This document shows, piece by piece, positions 9,903 through 18,277 of a DNA stretch of 64,000 nt (position 1 is its first letter; every line of letters begins with the position of its first letter). Source of the stretch: an uncultured Aquimarina sp. (lineage in GTDB: Bacteria > Bacteroidota > Bacteroidia > Flavobacteriales > Flavobacteriaceae); contig CANMKX010000014.1 of the NCBI GenBank assembly GCA_947498595.1, positions 55,316 to 119,315 on the forward strand, given 5' to 3'. A program made the position numbers and the translations under genes. Under the pieces are notes generated by a model. That model searched no databases, was not told the origin of the DNA, and was given only the letters and a program-made list of their open reading frames with translations.

Positions 9903-10763
9903 ATGAAAAAATATATATATTATACATTAAGTTTAATGCTTGCCGCTTGTGTCGTTTCATGCGATTCTGATGATGATACAGTTGCAAATGAAGAATTATT
10001 AGTAGTACCCGATCAAGTTACTATTGGTTTTGCAAATGTTGATTCTCAAATGACTGTTTTGGAAGATGGTGGAGTAGCAAATTTAGAAGTTGTATTATCT
10101 CAAGCATTGCCTTATTCAGGAGAATTAGTATTTGAAGCAACATCATCTGATGGTTCAATTGAAACTGTAGGAGCTGATGATGCTGTCATTAATGAAGTAG
10201 TGATTCCTCAATCGGTAGTGATTCCAGCAGGAACGACTTCGGTTGCAGTAGATTTTTCTTTTGTGAATGATAATATTTGTGATCCATCAGAAATCTATAC
10301 TTTAAGAATTAGAGATTTTGTAATGGATGCAGTGGATGTAAACTCTTATGTTGTTGGTGGAGATGTTGAAGCAACTGTAAATGTGGTAGACGAATTACCT
10401 AGAGTTGTAACTGTAGCTGATGGTGATGTGACTTTTTCTTTATCATTTGATGCTTCATTAGATGTAGATTTTGGTTTATTTTTTACAGATCAAGTATTTG
10501 ATTTAGCTCTATTAGTTGATGCTGGAGCAACTTTTGCAAACCCAGAGACACTTACATGGCCAGCAGGTAGTGCAGATGGTAGATATTCTGTTAATATGCA
10601 AGAGTTCGGTAATTCGTATCCATTTGATTATGATTTAACAATCACTTTTCCTGATGGATCAGAGCAAGTATATTCTTGTTTTATTACAGAAAATTCTTTT
10701 GAACTCTTAATTGATAGAGTAACAGATGGAGGTAATGTAACTTATACATTTACCCAAATTTAA
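9903..10763 (+). CDS. Lipoprotein of unknown function, Calx-beta-like
   Basis: A 286-residue exported lipoprotein (lipobox near VVSC, Cys20, followed by an acidic DSDDD linker). Residues about 35-160 look like one Calx-beta-type repeat (QMTVLEDGGVANLEVVLSQALPYSGELVFE and a VIPAGTTSVAVDFSFVNDN strand). The C-terminal part (about 170-286) resembles the C-terminal part of the next gene: both have a FDLALLVDAG / YDLDLFIKSG segment, then TLTWPAGSADGRYSVN / VTFPSTAADGIYSVE. The function is not known. It lies 11 bp after a TonB receptor and may help capture its ligand at the surface. Confidence 0.75.
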   Translation: MKKYIYYTLSLMLAACVVSCDSDDDTVANEELLVVPDQVTIGFANVDSQMTVLEDGGVANLEVVLSQALPYSGELVFEATSSDGSIETVGADDAVINEVVIPQSVVIPAGTTSVAVDFSFVNDNICDPSEIYTLRIRDFVMDAVDVNSYVVGGDVEATVNVVDELPRVVTVADGDVTFSLSFDASLDVDFGLFFTDQVFDLALLVDAGATFANPETLTWPAGSADGRYSVNMQEFGNSYPFDYDLTITFPDGSEQVYSCFITENSFELLIDRVTDGGNVTYTFTQI

Positions 10764-10781
10764 TTTTAAACTGAAAGGCAT

Positions 10782-11555
10782 ATGAAAAACTTTAAATATA
10801 TAATAGTACTTACAGTACTTACCATGTTTACATTTACATCATGTAGTAATGATGATGATGTGGTATTTACACCAAGAAATATAACATTAGTAAAATTAGC
10901 AGTATCAGGAGATGTAATTGTACCAGCATCAGTTACAGAACACCCTGTAGTTGTAGAATTAGGAACAACATTAGAACGTAATGCATTATTAACATATACA
11001 GTTAATGGTACAGAATTTAATGAAACAGTACAGGCAGGAACAGCTACTTATGAAATCATGGTAACAAATACCTTAGGTCAAATAAACGAAGTTGTATTAA
11101 ATAGCGTAGCTGTTTTATACGATGGAGATTTTGATATCGATTTTGATAATAATACAACTAGAATAATAGGTGGGCCAGAAAGTGATGAAGACGTTTTTGT
11201 AAGTATGACTTTTGATGGTGGAGCATATGATTTGGATTTATTTATAAAATCAGGTGCATCAGATTCAAATGGTAGTACTATTGTATCTAGTGAAGGAGTT
11301 ACAGGAACAGAAACAGTAACTTTTCCAAGCACAGCAGCAGATGGAATTTACTCTGTAGAAGTAATCGAATTTGATGGGTTCTTTACACCAGCAACAGGAG
11401 ATACAATCTCGTATCAATTATTAGTAATCCATCCAGATGTATCAGATTCAGGATTTGCTATATATGATAAAGAAGTTGTGTTATCTGGTTTCCCATTAAC
11501 ATTAGAAAAAACAACAGATGCAGGAAATTCTAGTTTTACTTTTACTGAATTGTAA
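10782..11555 (+). CDS. Lipoprotein of unknown function, paralogous C-terminus to its neighbour
   Basis: A 257-residue lipoprotein: signal peptide with lipobox TSC (Cys21), a SNDDD linker, a beta-rich N-terminal part, and a C-terminal domain (about 130-257) similar to that of the preceding gene. Both end in an aromatic-rich SSFTFTEL / VTYTFTQI strand. This points to a shared binding module in two co-transcribed lipoproteins. It starts 18 bp after the previous gene and is followed by a terminator, closing the receptor operon. The ligand is unknown. Confidence 0.75.
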   Translation: MKNFKYIIVLTVLTMFTFTSCSNDDDVVFTPRNITLVKLAVSGDVIVPASVTEHPVVVELGTTLERNALLTYTVNGTEFNETVQAGTATYEIMVTNTLGQINEVVLNSVAVLYDGDFDIDFDNNTTRIIGGPESDEDVFVSMTFDGGAYDLDLFIKSGASDSNGSTIVSSEGVTGTETVTFPSTAADGIYSVEVIEFDGFFTPATGDTISYQLLVIHPDVSDSGFAIYDKEVVLSGFPLTLEKTTDAGNSSFTFTEL

Positions 11556-11578
11556 AAAATAGAATACACAAAAAGATT

Positions 11579-11612
11579 AAAGGCTTACTCATAATTGGGT
11601 AAGCCTTTTTCT
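11579..11612 (+). terminator. Terminator of the TonB receptor-lipoprotein operon
   Basis: AAAGGCTTAC (11579-11588) pairs with GTAAGCCTTT (11599-11608), followed by TTTTCTTTT. A further copy of AAAGGCTTAC occurs at 11641-11650, just upstream of pyrD. Confidence 0.8.
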
Positions 11613-11647
11613 TTTAATATGTATTTCATTACTTTGTGTTAAAGGCT

Positions 11648-11655
11648 TACTTTTG
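11648..11655 (+). promoter_or_regulatory. -7 promoter element of pyrD
   Basis: TACTTTTG matches the Bacteroidota -7 consensus TAnnTTTG and lies 26 bp before the pyrD start codon, after the terminator of the previous operon. Confidence 0.6.
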
Positions 11656-11680
11656 CGAAAACTAAAACCATAGCAACACA

Positions 11681-12706
11681 ATGTATAAGTTAATTTTACG
11701 ACCGCTACTTTTTCAATACGATCCAGAACGAATACACCATATCACTTTTAAAATGATTCGTTTTTTTTGTAAGATACCATTCATGAAAAACATTTTTAAA
11801 GGGATTTATTCAGTGAATGATCCAAGGTTAAAAACAGAGGTTTTTGGTTTAGAATTTAAAAACCCAATAGGATTAGCGGCAGGTTTTGATAAAGATGCAA
11901 AACTATACAATGAGTTATCCAATTTTGGATTTGGATTTATTGAGATAGGTACGGTGACACCAAAACCTCAAGAAGGAAACCCTAAAAAAAGACTATTTAG
12001 ATTAAAAGCTGATCAAGCTATTATTAATAGAATGGGGTTTAATAATGGTGGTGTTCATGGAGCTGTAGAACGATTGAAAAATAATAAAGGAGTCTTAGTA
12101 GGAGGAAATATTGGAAAAAATAAAGTAACACCTAATAATGAAGCTGTAGAAGATTATAAAATATGCTTTGATGCATTATATCCTTATGTAGATTATTTTG
12201 TAGTGAATGTTAGTTCGCCTAATACGCCAAATTTAAGAGCATTACAAGATAAAGAGCCTTTAACAAAACTATTAAAAACATTACAAGACAAGAATAATTT
12301 AAAAGAACAGCAAAAACCAATTTTACTAAAAATAGCACCAGATTTAAGTAATGAACAGTTGCTAGATATTATAGATATAGTAAAAGGTACTGCTATAGCT
12401 GGAGTTATTGCTACAAATACAACTATTGATAGAAGTAATTTACAAAGCCAAGGAGCTATTACAAAAGAGGCTGGTGGTTTGAGCGGAAAACCTTTAACCA
12501 ATCGATCTACTGAAGTTATTCGTTTCTTAACTAAAGAAAGTAATAATGCGTTTCCTGTAATTGGAGTAGGAGGTATACACACAGTAAAAGATGCCATGGA
12601 AAAAATTGATGCTGGAGCAAGCTTATTGCAATTATATACAGGATTTATTTATGAAGGGCCACAACTTATAAAAGATATTAATAAAGAAATATTAAAAAGA
12701 AAGTAA
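11681..12706 (+). CDS. pyrD: Dihydroorotate dehydrogenase (quinone), class 2
   Basis: A 341-residue FMN enzyme that oxidises dihydroorotate to orotate in pyrimidine synthesis, passing electrons to quinone. The N-terminal amphipathic extension (about 1-40, [15 protein letters not shown]) that docks class 2 enzymes to the membrane is present. FMN/substrate motifs follow: [23 protein letters not shown], the catalytic-Ser segment [14 protein letters not shown], and VIGVGGIHT near the C-terminus. The length equals E. coli PyrD. It is separated by 7 bp from the LysE-type gene and probably transcribed with it. Confidence 0.95.
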   Translation: MYKLILRPLLFQYDPERIHHITFKMIRFFCKIPFMKNIFKGIYSVNDPRLKTEVFGLEFKNPIGLAAGFDKDAKLYNELSNFGFGFIEIGTVTPKPQEGNPKKRLFRLKADQAIINRMGFNNGGVHGAVERLKNNKGVLVGGNIGKNKVTPNNEAVEDYKICFDALYPYVDYFVVNVSSPNTPNLRALQDKEPLTKLLKTLQDKNNLKEQQKPILLKIAPDLSNEQLLDIIDIVKGTAIAGVIATNTTIDRSNLQSQGAITKEAGGLSGKPLTNRSTEVIRFLTKESNNAFPVIGVGGIHTVKDAMEKIDAGASLLQLYTGFIYEGPQLIKDINKEILKRK

Positions 12707-12713
12707 AACTAAA

Positions 12714-13331
12714 ATGTTAGATCAAATAATCCCTTTTTTAATAGCTTCGATTTTGTTAACAATATCACCAGGTCCTGATAATATTTATGTGTTAATGCAA
12801 AGTATAAGTCATGGAAAAAAAGATGGAGTAGCAACTACAGCGGGTCTTGTTTCTGGTATTTTAATACACACTACACTAATTGCCTTGGGGGTTTCGGCTA
12901 TTATTAAAGAATCCGAAATTATTTTTTTAGTTATAAAAAGTTTAGGAGCGGGATATTTATTTTATTTAGCATTTAAAGTGTACAAAACTCCCCATCAATT
13001 AGATTTATCAGGAGCTAATATTGAGAAAAAGAGTAGTTGGAGCTTATTTAAACAAGGATTTATTATGAATGTATTAAATCCTAAAGTTACAATCTTCTTT
13101 TTAGCTTTTTTTCCGGCTTTTATTGTAGAAGAAATAGGAGGAATAACACAACAAATTTATATGCTAGGTTTTTTGTTTATGATGCAGGCCTTTGTTATTT
13201 TTTCAGGAATAGCAATACTAGCAGGAAGTTTAACTCATTTTTTAAGAGGAAATGATAAATTTACATTATACCTAAAGTGGCTTCAGATAATTGTATTTAT
13301 TGGTATAGGTGTTTTTGTGTTTATATCATAA
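12714..13331 (+). CDS. LysE/RhtB family amino-acid exporter
   Basis: A 205-residue inner-membrane protein with six predicted helices. The family signature SPGPDNIYVLMQSISHGKKDG lies at about 18-38, and the NPKVTIFFLAFFPAF segment at about 121-135. Members export amino acids such as lysine, homoserine or threonine; the substrate here is not determinable. It lies 7 bp downstream of pyrD. Confidence 0.88.
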   Translation: MLDQIIPFLIASILLTISPGPDNIYVLMQSISHGKKDGVATTAGLVSGILIHTTLIALGVSAIIKESEIIFLVIKSLGAGYLFYLAFKVYKTPHQLDLSGANIEKKSSWSLFKQGFIMNVLNPKVTIFFLAFFPAFIVEEIGGITQQIYMLGFLFMMQAFVIFSGIAILAGSLTHFLRGNDKFTLYLKWLQIIVFIGIGVFVFIS

Positions 13332-13461
13332 TTGATTAATATCATTTATGCTTTTTTTAATGATTTCTAAGATTTGTTTTCAAGAAAATAGTATTAATTT
13401 TACAGGATAAGCAGTATACTGATTATTTATTGAGAATATTCAAATTAAAGAGTTGAAATCT

Positions 13462-14325
13462 ATGAATAGAGTGAAAATAATTGAATGCCCTAGAGATGCG
13501 ATGCAAGGAATAAAAATGTTTATTCCTACAGAAAAAAAAGTACAATACATTCAATCATTATTACGCTGTGGATTTGATACAATAGATTTTGGGAGTTTTG
13601 TTTCTCCTAAAGCAATTCCTCAAATGGTAGATACAGCAGCAGTGCTATCTCAATTAGATTTATCTACTACCTCAAGCAAATTGTTAGCTATTATAGCAAA
13701 TGTAAGAGGAGCCATGGATGCTGTAAAGCATAAAGAGATTCAATACTTAGGATATCCTTTTTCGATTTCAGAAAACTTTCAAATGCGTAATACGCATAAA
13801 ACTATAGCACAATCTGTAGAAACTCTTCAGGAAATTTTAAATATAGCAGATAGAGCAAATAAAGAGGTTGTAGCATATCTTTCTATGGGATTTGGAAATC
13901 CTTATGGAGATCCATGGAATGTAGAAATTGTAGGAGAATGGACAGAAAGATTGAGTAAAATGGGTGTTAAAATATTATCTCTATCAGACACTGTAGGAAC
14001 TTCTACTCCAGAAATTATTACTTATTTATATTCAAATTTAATTCCACAATATCCCGAAATTGAATTTGGCGCACATTTACATACAACACCAACTAGTTGG
14101 CATGAGAAAATAGATGCAGCTTATAAAGCAGGATGCCGAAGGTTTGATGGAGCTATCCAAGGATTTGGAGGATGTCCTATGGCCAAAGATGAGTTAACAG
14201 GTAATATGCCAACCGAAAAAATGGTTTCTTATTTTACTGCAGCAAAAGCTGAAACAAATTTGAAAGCAATGAGCTTTGAATCTTCATACAATGAGGCAAC
14301 TAAAATTTTTACGGCATACCATTAA
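13462..14325 (+). CDS. Hydroxymethylglutaryl-CoA lyase
   Basis: A 287-residue DRE-TIM enzyme cleaving HMG-CoA to acetoacetate and acetyl-CoA, the last step of leucine breakdown. Visible are the N-terminal ECPRDAMQG (RD motif, usually GPRDGLQ), the metal-binding GAHLHTTP (His-x-His) and the catalytic-Cys region GFGGCPMAKDELTGN. The start is taken at ATG 13462; an in-frame TTG nine bases upstream is less likely. The RDAMQ variant is usual in Bacteroidota. Leucine dehydrogenase at 2.6 kb belongs to the same catabolic route, although the two are not linked in an operon. Confidence 0.88.
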   Translation: MNRVKIIECPRDAMQGIKMFIPTEKKVQYIQSLLRCGFDTIDFGSFVSPKAIPQMVDTAAVLSQLDLSTTSSKLLAIIANVRGAMDAVKHKEIQYLGYPFSISENFQMRNTHKTIAQSVETLQEILNIADRANKEVVAYLSMGFGNPYGDPWNVEIVGEWTERLSKMGVKILSLSDTVGTSTPEIITYLYSNLIPQYPEIEFGAHLHTTPTSWHEKIDAAYKAGCRRFDGAIQGFGGCPMAKDELTGNMPTEKMVSYFTAAKAETNLKAMSFESSYNEATKIFTAYH

Positions 14326-14366
14326 AAAAGTGATGGTTATCATAGAAAATGTTAAAACCCTTCTTT

Positions 14367-14456
14367 TAATTTAGATTTAGTATAGATAAGCTTGCGTAAT
14401 TATAAAATGTATCTTACGTTTGCATTCGATTAATTATTTATAGTAAGTCTAAATAA
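14367..14456 (+). promoter_or_regulatory. Promoter with two iron-box palindromes before the DUF4856 operon
   Basis: Two copies of the 23-bp palindrome flank the -7 element. 14367-14389 has arms TAATTTA and TAGATAA (one mismatch each); 14434-14456 has perfect arms TTATTTA and TAAATAA around TAGTAAGTC. The -7 element TACGTTTG is at 14415-14422. The start codon is at 14463, so the second box would cover the transcript start region. Repression by an iron-loaded regulator is inferred from the shared motif. Confidence 0.72.
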
Positions 14457-14462
14457 AAAGCA

Positions 14463-15674
14463 ATGAAAAAATCATTTTACACACTTGCACTTGCAGGATT
14501 GGTTTTAGTATCATGTTCATCAGATGATGACGCACCAGGAACTCCTAATGTAGAAGCTCCAGCAACATATGTATTCCAAAGAAATGGAGAAACTACTGTT
14601 AGTTTTAGCGGACAAACTACAAGAATTAAGATGTCAGAAGAGATTCTTAATGCTTTTAAAGTAGAAACAAATACAGAAGCTATTATTGATGGGATGTATA
14701 ACCATCAAGAAGGCGGAAATGATTTTAGCGAAGCAGATTTGAATGCTTCAGAAAAAAATCCAAGAAGTAAAACAGCAGCTTCTAATGATTATTTTTCTAC
14801 AAATACAGCAGAAGCAACAGAAATAAAAGAAGTATTTGATGGGTATATTGCAGATCAGGTTAATGATGTATTCCCAAGATGGGGAGAACTTGCATCAGCT
14901 GGTGTAGCAGGACAAATAGCAGATGGTTCAAGTACACGTTATATTAACGATAAAGGATTAGAATTAAATCAAGCATTTGCAAAAAGTTTGATCGGAGGAT
15001 TGATGACTGATCAAGCTTTAAATAACTATTTAGGGACTGGAGTGTTAGACAAAGGTACTAATAGAGCAAATAATGATAGTGAGACTGTAGCTGATGGTAA
15101 AAACTATACAACTATGGAGCACAAATGGGATGAAGCATATGGATATCTATATGGTACTTCTACAGATGTAACTAATCCAAATCCTACGATTGGTAGTGGA
15201 GATAGTTTCTTAAATAAATATATAGGTAGAGTTGAAGGTGATTCTGATTTTGCTGGTATTGCAGCTGATATTTGGAATGCTTTCAAATTAGGTAGAGCTG
15301 CGATTGTAGCAAAGAATTACCAAGTAAGAGATGAGCAAGCAGCAATTATTAAGCAAAAAGTATCAGAAGTAATAGCAATCCGTGCTGTATATTATTTACA
15401 ACAAGGTAAAGCAAACCTTAATCCTACTGATATGGGACCAGCTTTTCATGATTTATCTGAAGGGTATGGATTTATTTACTCATTACGTTTTACTCAAAAC
15501 GCAACTACAGGAGTAAGTTATTTTACAAAGACTGAAGTTGATGGATTTATCAGTAGTTTAATGGGAGACGGAACAAACGGATTATGGGATGTTACTCCAG
15601 CTACATTAGATAGTATTTCTGAAGCTATAGCAGCTAAATTTGGTTTTACAGTAGCACAAGCAGCTCAATCATAA
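14463..15674 (+). CDS. DUF4856 lipoprotein
   Basis: A 403-residue lipoprotein (signal peptide, lipobox VSC at Cys18, SSDDD linker) of the DUF4856 family. Recognisable family stretches are TYVFQRNGETTVSFSGQTTR near residue 38 and a long helical body with KSLIGGLMTDQALNNYLG and MEHKWDEAYGYLYG. The family is found beside imelysins and TonB receptors in Bacteroidota. The helical body with a WDEAYGY motif suggests a periplasmic or surface metal- or ligand-binding protein, but no activity is known. It is the first gene after a double iron box. A terminator and a fresh promoter follow before the imelysin gene. Confidence 0.82.
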   Translation: MKKSFYTLALAGLVLVSCSSDDDAPGTPNVEAPATYVFQRNGETTVSFSGQTTRIKMSEEILNAFKVETNTEAIIDGMYNHQEGGNDFSEADLNASEKNPRSKTAASNDYFSTNTAEATEIKEVFDGYIADQVNDVFPRWGELASAGVAGQIADGSSTRYINDKGLELNQAFAKSLIGGLMTDQALNNYLGTGVLDKGTNRANNDSETVADGKNYTTMEHKWDEAYGYLYGTSTDVTNPNPTIGSGDSFLNKYIGRVEGDSDFAGIAADIWNAFKLGRAAIVAKNYQVRDEQAAIIKQKVSEVIAIRAVYYLQQGKANLNPTDMGPAFHDLSEGYGFIYSLRFTQNATTGVSYFTKTEVDGFISSLMGDGTNGLWDVTPATLDSISEAIAAKFGFTVAQAAQS

Positions 15675-15703
15675 AAATTGATTTAAAGTAAGATTTATAA
15701 ATT

Positions 15704-15747
15704 AAGTAGCTGATACTATTGTATGTCAGCTACTTTTTTTATTTTTG
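15704..15747 (+). terminator. Terminator followed at once by a new promoter (DUF4856/imelysin junction)
   Basis: AAGTAGCTGA (15704-15713) pairs with TCAGCTACTT (15726-15735), followed by a T-run. The last T and next bases form TATTTTTG (15740-15747), a TAnnTTTG -7 element. So the imelysin gene can be transcribed separately. A right half-box TAAATAA lies at 15765-15771, at the same distance from the -7 element as in other iron promoters, but its left arm is poor. Confidence 0.7.
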
Positions 15748-15781
15748 CACAGCTTTAATAAGAATAAATAAAAATAAGGTT

Positions 15782-16897
15782 ATGAAAAAAATTATTTATG
15801 CTCTAATTGTTTTAGTATTAGCTAGTTCATGTGGGTCTAGTGATGACGGAACATCTGGAGGAGGAACAGATAATTTTGATCGAGGAGCAATGTTAGTAAA
15901 TTGGGCTGATAATATTATTATCCCATCGTATGAGGCATACAATACAAAGCTTACCGAATTAAAAAATACAACGACAACTTTTACAACTACTCCTAATGAG
16001 ACTAATTTGGTAGTATTGAGAAATGCTTGGCAAAGTGCTTATGTTTCATGGCAAGATGTATCTATGTTTGAAATTGGAAAGGCAGACGAATTGCAATTGC
16101 GTAATTGGACAAATATTTATCCTGCTGATGCAACAGAAATTGAAGATAAAATTGCTACAGGAACATATAATTTAGACCTTCCTTCATCAAATAATGAGCA
16201 AGGCTTTCCAGGATTAGACTATCTGATAAATGGAGTTGCAAATACAGATGCTGATATTGTAGCGAAGTATACTACAGATACTAATGCAGCAAATTATATA
16301 GCATATTTAACAGACTTAGTTAACAAATTATCAAATTTAACAACTCAGGTTGTAGATGATTGGAATGGAACATACAGAGCAACCTTTGTAGCAAATACAG
16401 AAAATACAGCTAATGGATCTGTAAATAGATTAGTAAACGAATTTATTGAATATTATGAGCGTTTTGTGAGAGAAGGTAAAATAGGTTTTCCTTCTGGAGC
16501 AAGAACGGGGACTCCATTACCTCAAAATGTTGAAGCTTTTTATAAAGAAGATATCTCTAAAGTTTTATTTGAAAGATCATTAGTTGCTACAAGAAATTTC
16601 TTTTTGGGAAAACACTTTAGTTCAGCAACAACAGGTTCAAGCTTAAAAAGCTATTTAGATACTTTAAACAGTATGTCAAGCAATCAATTATTAAGTCAAG
16701 TAATTGAAACGCAATTAACAGCTACAGAAAGTAAAGCAGCAGAACTTAGTGATAATTTTATTTCGCAAATAGCAACGAACAATCTTGTAATGTTGCAAAC
16801 TTTTGATGAGTTACAAAAAGTAATTGTATTGTACAAAAACGAAATGGTTTCGGCACTAAACATCAATATTGTTTTTCAAGATAATGATGGAGATTAA
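15782..16897 (+). CDS. Imelysin-family (M75-like) lipoprotein, divergent motif
   Basis: A 371-residue lipoprotein (lipobox SSC, Cys17). The start at ATG 15782 is chosen because it gives a clean signal peptide; the frame extends 21 codons upstream. It is an all-helical imelysin-like protein, a family tied to iron uptake and Fur control in other bacteria. The family motif GxHxxE appears as GFPGLD (141-146), with Pro for His and Asp for Glu, so metal binding of the canonical kind is doubtful. Its tail ends in QDNDGD, nearly the same as the tail TDNDGD of the imelysin at 45695-46774, suggesting close paralogy. The HTTM gene follows after 15 bp. Confidence 0.82.
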   Translation: MKKIIYALIVLVLASSCGSSDDGTSGGGTDNFDRGAMLVNWADNIIIPSYEAYNTKLTELKNTTTTFTTTPNETNLVVLRNAWQSAYVSWQDVSMFEIGKADELQLRNWTNIYPADATEIEDKIATGTYNLDLPSSNNEQGFPGLDYLINGVANTDADIVAKYTTDTNAANYIAYLTDLVNKLSNLTTQVVDDWNGTYRATFVANTENTANGSVNRLVNEFIEYYERFVREGKIGFPSGARTGTPLPQNVEAFYKEDISKVLFERSLVATRNFFLGKHFSSATTGSSLKSYLDTLNSMSSNQLLSQVIETQLTATESKAAELSDNFISQIATNNLVMLQTFDELQKVIVLYKNEMVSALNINIVFQDNDGD

Positions 16898-16912
16898 TCT
16901 CATTTAAATTTA

Positions 16913-18277
16913 ATGAATACAAGAATTCAAAAATATCTAAATAAAAATACAGAGGCTGCCCCATTGGCGGTCTTTCGTATTTTATTTGGAGCGATGATGT
17001 TTTTAAGTATTGTTAGGTTTTGGAATAAGGGATGGATTGAAACATTATATATTCAACCCAAATTCTTTTTTTCGTATTATGGATTTGAATGGGTAAAACC
17101 TTTAGGGAATTTTACATATTTGATTTTTATTATTTGTGCTATTTCGGCATTAATGGTAATGATAGGATATAAATATAGAACAGCAATACTACTATTCTTT
17201 CTAAGTTTTACGTATATAGAATTAATGGATAAGACTACATACTTAAACCATTATTATTTTATATCAGTGATAAGTTTTGTAATGCTATTTCTACCAGCAC
17301 AGTCATATTTTTCTATAGATGCAAAACATAATAAAGAAAAAGCAAAACAATTGATTCCTAATTGGACTATTGATAGTGTTAAAATATTATTAGGAGTCGT
17401 ATACTTTTATGCAGGGTTAGCTAAACTTAATTCAGATTGGTTAGTAGATGCAATGCCTTTAAAATTATGGTTGCCTTCAAAATACGATATACCGTTATTG
17501 GGAGATTTAATGCAAGAACAATGGGTTCATTATGGATTTAGTTGGGGAGGTGCATTATATGATTTATTAATACCATTTATGTTATTATACCGTAGAACAA
17601 GAATTTTAGGGTTTATAGCGGTTGTGTTTTTTCACGTAATTACAAGAATTTTATTCCCTATAGGGATGTTTCCATATATAATGATTGTAAGTACGTTAAT
17701 ATTTTTTAATGCATCATTACATCATAGAATTTTAAAAAATGTAGCTGTAGTATTTAAAATAAATAAAGAATATTTTGATAACGGAAAGTTATTTGAATTA
17801 CAACCGACTACACGTAAAATTTATGGAGGAATACTTACCGTATTTATAGCAATTCAATTACTTTTGCCGTGGCGATATTTAACCTATCCAGGAGAATTAT
17901 TTTGGACAGAAGAAGGATATCGATTTTCATGGAGGGTAATGTTAATGGAAAAAGTTGGATTCACTGAATTTAAAATTGTTAATGGGAAAACTAAAGAGCA
18001 ATTTTATGTGGATAATGCTGATTTTTTAACAGCATTTCAAGAAAAACAAATGTCTACTCAATCTGATTTTATATTAGAATATGCACAATTTCTTGGGGAA
18101 TATTATGCAGATAAAGGAGTAGGTAATATTGAAATATATGTAGAAAGCTATGTAACACTTAACGGAAGAAGAAGTGAATTATACATAGATCCTACAATTG
18201 ATTTATTAAAACAAAAAGAATCATTCGATCATAAAGATTGGATATTACCATTTAAGGATGAAATTAAAGGACTTTAG
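16913..18277 (+). CDS. HTTM-domain membrane protein (vitamin K carboxylase-like)
   Basis: A 454-residue integral membrane protein with about seven hydrophobic segments in the first 300 residues and a soluble C-terminal tail. The HTTM signature features are the N-terminal PLAVFRILFGAMMFLSIVRF, then YIELMDKTTYLNHYYF, and WVHYGFSWGGALYDLLIPFML. The domain is shared with gamma-glutamyl carboxylases, but bacterial members lack an assigned activity. The gene overlaps the following TonB receptor by 20 bp and follows the imelysin by 15 bp, so it is tightly coupled to iron-type uptake. It could modify or assist the receptor; that is inference. Confidence 0.85.
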   Translation: MNTRIQKYLNKNTEAAPLAVFRILFGAMMFLSIVRFWNKGWIETLYIQPKFFFSYYGFEWVKPLGNFTYLIFIICAISALMVMIGYKYRTAILLFFLSFTYIELMDKTTYLNHYYFISVISFVMLFLPAQSYFSIDAKHNKEKAKQLIPNWTIDSVKILLGVVYFYAGLAKLNSDWLVDAMPLKLWLPSKYDIPLLGDLMQEQWVHYGFSWGGALYDLLIPFMLLYRRTRILGFIAVVFFHVITRILFPIGMFPYIMIVSTLIFFNASLHHRILKNVAVVFKINKEYFDNGKLFELQPTTRKIYGGILTVFIAIQLLLPWRYLTYPGELFWTEEGYRFSWRVMLMEKVGFTEFKIVNGKTKEQFYVDNADFLTAFQEKQMSTQSDFILEYAQFLGEYYADKGVGNIEIYVESYVTLNGRRSELYIDPTIDLLKQKESFDHKDWILPFKDEIKGL

